From: Solobacterium sp. | Lineage (GTDB): Bacteria; Bacillota_I; Bacilli_A; Erysipelotrichales; Erysipelotrichaceae | DNA: 52,037 nt | NCBI GenBank assembly: GCA_017512555.1 | Contig: JAFWFE010000003.1 | Location: 1 to 52,037, forward strand | Direction: 5' to 3' | In this document: positions 49,888 to 52,037 of the stretch, piece after piece | Position numbering within the stretch: the first letter of the stretch is position 1 | How the letters are laid out: each line of letters opens with the position of its first letter | Position numbers and translations under genes: made by a program | Notes under the pieces: generated by a model | The model's input: only the letters and a program-made list of their open reading frames with translations | What the model was told of the DNA's origin: nothing | Database searches by the model: none

Positions 49888-50541
49888 ATGACAAATACGA
49901 ATACAAGCACAAAGAAAAGGAAGAAACGTTCCAACCTGAGAAAGAAAGAGATCCGGGCAAGGATCCTCTTTATCATCCTTCTGCTGGTAATACTGATACC
50001 GGCAGGAATTTTCGGGTGGATGTTGCTGTCCGCATGGTTGGATACGGGATCTCCGATTCTCGGTGACCGTTATAAAGATGATCTGGACCCGGCAATTACC
50101 AAGTCTGATATAGAAACGATTGAGAAGAGTACCGGTAAGTTATCCGGGGTGGAAAAAGCTTCCGTACAGCTGGCTACTGCCACATTGCGTGTCTATGCGG
50201 ATATTACGGACAGTTCCGGTGTAGAGACCGCAGAGAGTACGGCAGACAGTATCTATCGTATTGTGGCGGAAACACTGGATCCTTCGGTATACTTCGCCCA
50301 GAGCGGCAATAAGAAGATGTATGACCTGGAGATTCATGTCTATAACGATATAGACAAAGCCGGGACAGACAGTTATGCCTATGTCATAGAAACAAAGACT
50401 TCTTCGATGAGTGAACCAATCCGACAGGTTGCCAGTCAGCCGATTGACGCGGAACTTGCGCAGCAGCTCAGAGACGCGGTGGAAGCCAGAAATAATCCGC
50501 AGCCTGCCGAAGAGAACAGCGAAGAACAGAATCAGGGTTAA
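49888..50541 (+). CDS. membrane-anchored hypothetical protein
   Basis: 217 residues. A Lys/Arg-rich cytoplasmic head (about residues 1-24), one TM helix (ILFIILLLVILIPAGIFGWM, about residues 26-45), then an extracytoplasmic alpha/beta domain of about 140 residues and an acidic Gln/Asn/Glu tail. No catalytic motif and no family I recognise. The start has no ribosome binding site; TACAAT lies at 49872-49877, 10 bases before the ATG, so the leader would be only a few bases long. A terminator follows the stop. Confidence 0.7.
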   Translation: MTNTNTSTKKRKKRSNLRKKEIRARILFIILLLVILIPAGIFGWMLLSAWLDTGSPILGDRYKDDLDPAITKSDIETIEKSTGKLSGVEKASVQLATATLRVYADITDSSGVETAESTADSIYRIVAETLDPSVYFAQSGNKKMYDLEIHVYNDIDKAGTDSYAYVIETKTSSMSEPIRQVASQPIDAELAQQLRDAVEARNNPQPAEENSEEQNQG

Positions 50542-50542
50542 A

Positions 50543-50567
50543 AGGCACAGTTACTGTGCCTGCTTTT
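50543..50567 (+). terminator. terminator upstream of the RlmD-like gene
   Basis: AGGCACAG / CTGTGCCT, perfect 8-bp stem with a 3-base loop, then GCTTTT, ending 5 bases before the next ATG. Confidence 0.8.
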
Positions 50568-50571
50568 GTAT

Positions 50572-51897
50572 ATGAAGAAAAACGATACATTTACAGGTCA
50601 GGCAGAAGATTATACCTACGAAGGAGCAGGAGTCGTACACAGTGATGACTTTGTCTTTTTTGTGCCTGGATTACTGGCAGGAGAGAAAGCAGAACTGGGA
50701 ATCACTTCTCTGAAGAAGAATTACGGTTATGCCAGGATCGTACGGTTGCTTGAAACCTCTCCCGAAAGAAGAACACCGGGGTGCTCGGTATACAAGCAGT
50801 GTGGAGGATGTCAGCTTCTGCATATGAGTTATACGGAACAGAAGGCATTCAAGGAGAATAAAGTACGCGGGTGTTTCCGGATGAATGCGGGAATGGAAGT
50901 GGATGTACTGCCGATCCTTACCACAGAACACACCCAGGCATACCGGAATAAAGTACAGATCCCTGTACAGCTGGATCACGGCAGAGTGAAGATGGGTTTC
51001 TACCGCAGCCGGACGAATGAGATTGCGGAGTTTGACCACTGCCTGGTACAGACGGAATTATCCAACGAGATCATCCAGCGCCTGAGGAAATTACTGGATA
51101 CTTATCATTGCGCAGAGAATATACGTTATGTACTGATCAAGCATGCGCACCTGACGGATGAACTGATGATCTGTTTTGTGGTACGCAGATATCCTTTTCA
51201 CAATGCGGAGAAGTTGAAAGAGGCAGTGATTGCGTCATGGCCGCAGTTGAAGAGTCTCAGTGTTATTGTAAATCGCCGGGAAGATAATGTGATCCTGGAC
51301 GGGAAGGAAACCTTACTGTACGGACAACCCTATATCGAAGAAGAACTGCTGGGCAAACGCTTCCGTATCAGTGCACGTTCGTTCTACCAGATCAATCCGT
51401 ACGCGACTGCCGTACTGTATAAAAAAGCTCTGGAACTAGCAGATCTCAGAAAAGATGATGTACTGATCGATTTGTACTGCGGAACAGGTACGATCGGCTT
51501 GATTGCGTCAGATCAGGTGAAGAAAGTGTACGGTATAGAGGTGGTGCCGGATGCGGTGAAAGATGCCCGGATCAATGCCCAGGCTAACGGTATCACCAAC
51601 GTGGAGTTCATGACAGCAGATGCGCAGGTAGGCGCAAATGCTTTACTGCAGAGAAATATTCATCCGGACGTGGTCATCGTAGATCCTCCGCGTAAGGGTT
51701 GCTCAAAAGAAACGCTGAAGGCGATCCTGAAGATGGCACCGGAGAGATTTGTGTATGTCTCCTGTGATCCTGCGACACTGGCGAGAGATGTCGCATACAT
51801 GTCTGAAAACGGATATGATCTGCGTGTCGTACAGCCAGTAGATCTCTTCCCCAGGACATTTCATTGCGAAACTATAGTGCTGATGACAAAGAAATAG
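50572..51897 (+). CDS. 23S rRNA (uracil-C5)-methyltransferase, RlmD/RumA family
   Basis: 441 residues from ATG 50572. An N-terminal TRAM-like OB domain precedes the [4Fe-4S] cysteines (GCSVYKQCGGCQLLHMSY; FDHC). The SAM-binding segment is VLIDLYCGTGTIGLIA, and DPPRKGCSKE plus FVYVSCDPATLARD contain the catalytic Cys region. The family methylates U1939 or U747/U54-type uridines. No ribosome binding site is visible between the upstream hairpin and the ATG; a TTG at 50566 is a poorer alternative. Confidence 0.92.
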   Translation: MKKNDTFTGQAEDYTYEGAGVVHSDDFVFFVPGLLAGEKAELGITSLKKNYGYARIVRLLETSPERRTPGCSVYKQCGGCQLLHMSYTEQKAFKENKVRGCFRMNAGMEVDVLPILTTEHTQAYRNKVQIPVQLDHGRVKMGFYRSRTNEIAEFDHCLVQTELSNEIIQRLRKLLDTYHCAENIRYVLIKHAHLTDELMICFVVRRYPFHNAEKLKEAVIASWPQLKSLSVIVNRREDNVILDGKETLLYGQPYIEEELLGKRFRISARSFYQINPYATAVLYKKALELADLRKDDVLIDLYCGTGTIGLIASDQVKKVYGIEVVPDAVKDARINAQANGITNVEFMTADAQVGANALLQRNIHPDVVIVDPPRKGCSKETLKAILKMAPERFVYVSCDPATLARDVAYMSENGYDLRVVQPVDLFPRTFHCETIVLMTKK

Positions 51898-51968
51898 ACA
51901 AACCTGCTAATATCTGTCAATACTAAAGCTGCCGGATTATAGATTTCTGTAAAACCATAACGAAAAGG

Positions 51969-51990
51969 CCAGATCAAGAATCTGGTTTTT
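51969..51990 (+). terminator. terminator after the RlmD-like gene
   Basis: CCAGAT / ATCTGG with a 5-base loop, then TTTTT. The remaining 140 bases to the window edge show no gene. Confidence 0.75.
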
Positions 51991-52037
51991 AAAACCAGTG
52001 CTGCTCAGCCTTCAGTTACACTGATTATTTTGTTTTA

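Overview
The window looks like part of a low-to-moderate GC Bacillota chromosome, most like an Erysipelotrichaceae-type gut or oral anaerobe. This is inferred from gene content and not from a database search. Pointers are a tryptophan T-box ahead of trpS, VanY-type and DacF-type carboxypeptidases, an anaerobic sulfatase-maturing radical SAM enzyme, a 2[4Fe-4S] ferredoxin, a CoA-disulfide-reductase/rhodanese fusion, AGGAGG-type ribosome binding sites and many short hairpin-plus-T terminators.

Layout. Positions 1-9.2 kb are ordinary chromosome: a truncated gene, a MalY/PatB C-S lyase, an SPFH protein with a small membrane partner, tRNA-Gln, a ROK sugar kinase, the CoADR-rhodanese fusion, a FlaR-like P-loop protein, and a leftward trpS-gdhA unit behind a T-box. 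Positions 9.19-18.87 kb are a compact integrated element of about 9.7 kb in the 3' end of tRNA-Lys(CTT). It is bounded by 19-bp direct repeats, with paired arm-type repeats just inside each end. It holds a divergent repressor/Cro-like switch, an excisionase-like protein, an SF3 (D5/P4-type) helicase, an iteron-rich AT-rich candidate origin, a run of small charged coiled-coil proteins, a possible cos-like packaging region, a RinA/ArpU-like regulator, a ribbon-helix-helix-like protein and a tyrosine integrase. It has no recognisable capsid, tail, portal, terminase, relaxase or transposase gene, so it resembles a phage satellite (PICI-like) or an integrative mobilizable element rather than a prophage. 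Its base composition is odd: the heptamer GATCCGG recurs dozens of times on one strand, in all frames and between genes.

Positions 18.9-23.9 kb, directly beyond attR, hold a MmcQ/YjbR + EVE-like fusion, a large secreted GH2 glycosidase and a Card1/Can2-like (DUF1887) CARF-nuclease homologue with no CRISPR system in view. From 23.9 kb on it is chromosome again: tRNA-Leu, a DacF-like lipoprotein, TypA, PepT, a PfkB sugar-phosphate kinase, a thioredoxin-like lipoprotein, a GNAT acetyltransferase, cardiolipin synthase, an amidase lipoprotein, a patatin-like phospholipase and a Cof-type phosphatase. Then come a sulfatase with its anSME maturase and a redox/aldolase operon ending in a ferredoxin, a leftward VanY/RluA/methyltransferase operon, PcrA, a two-component system, LigA, a small membrane protein and an RlmD-like methyltransferase.

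A recurring regulatory feature is a set of genes whose start codon lies exactly six bases after a perfect TATAAT with no Shine-Dalgarno sequence (20031, 24081, 30345, 30817). This geometry predicts leaderless mRNAs. All functions were assigned by reading motifs; no alignments were run.
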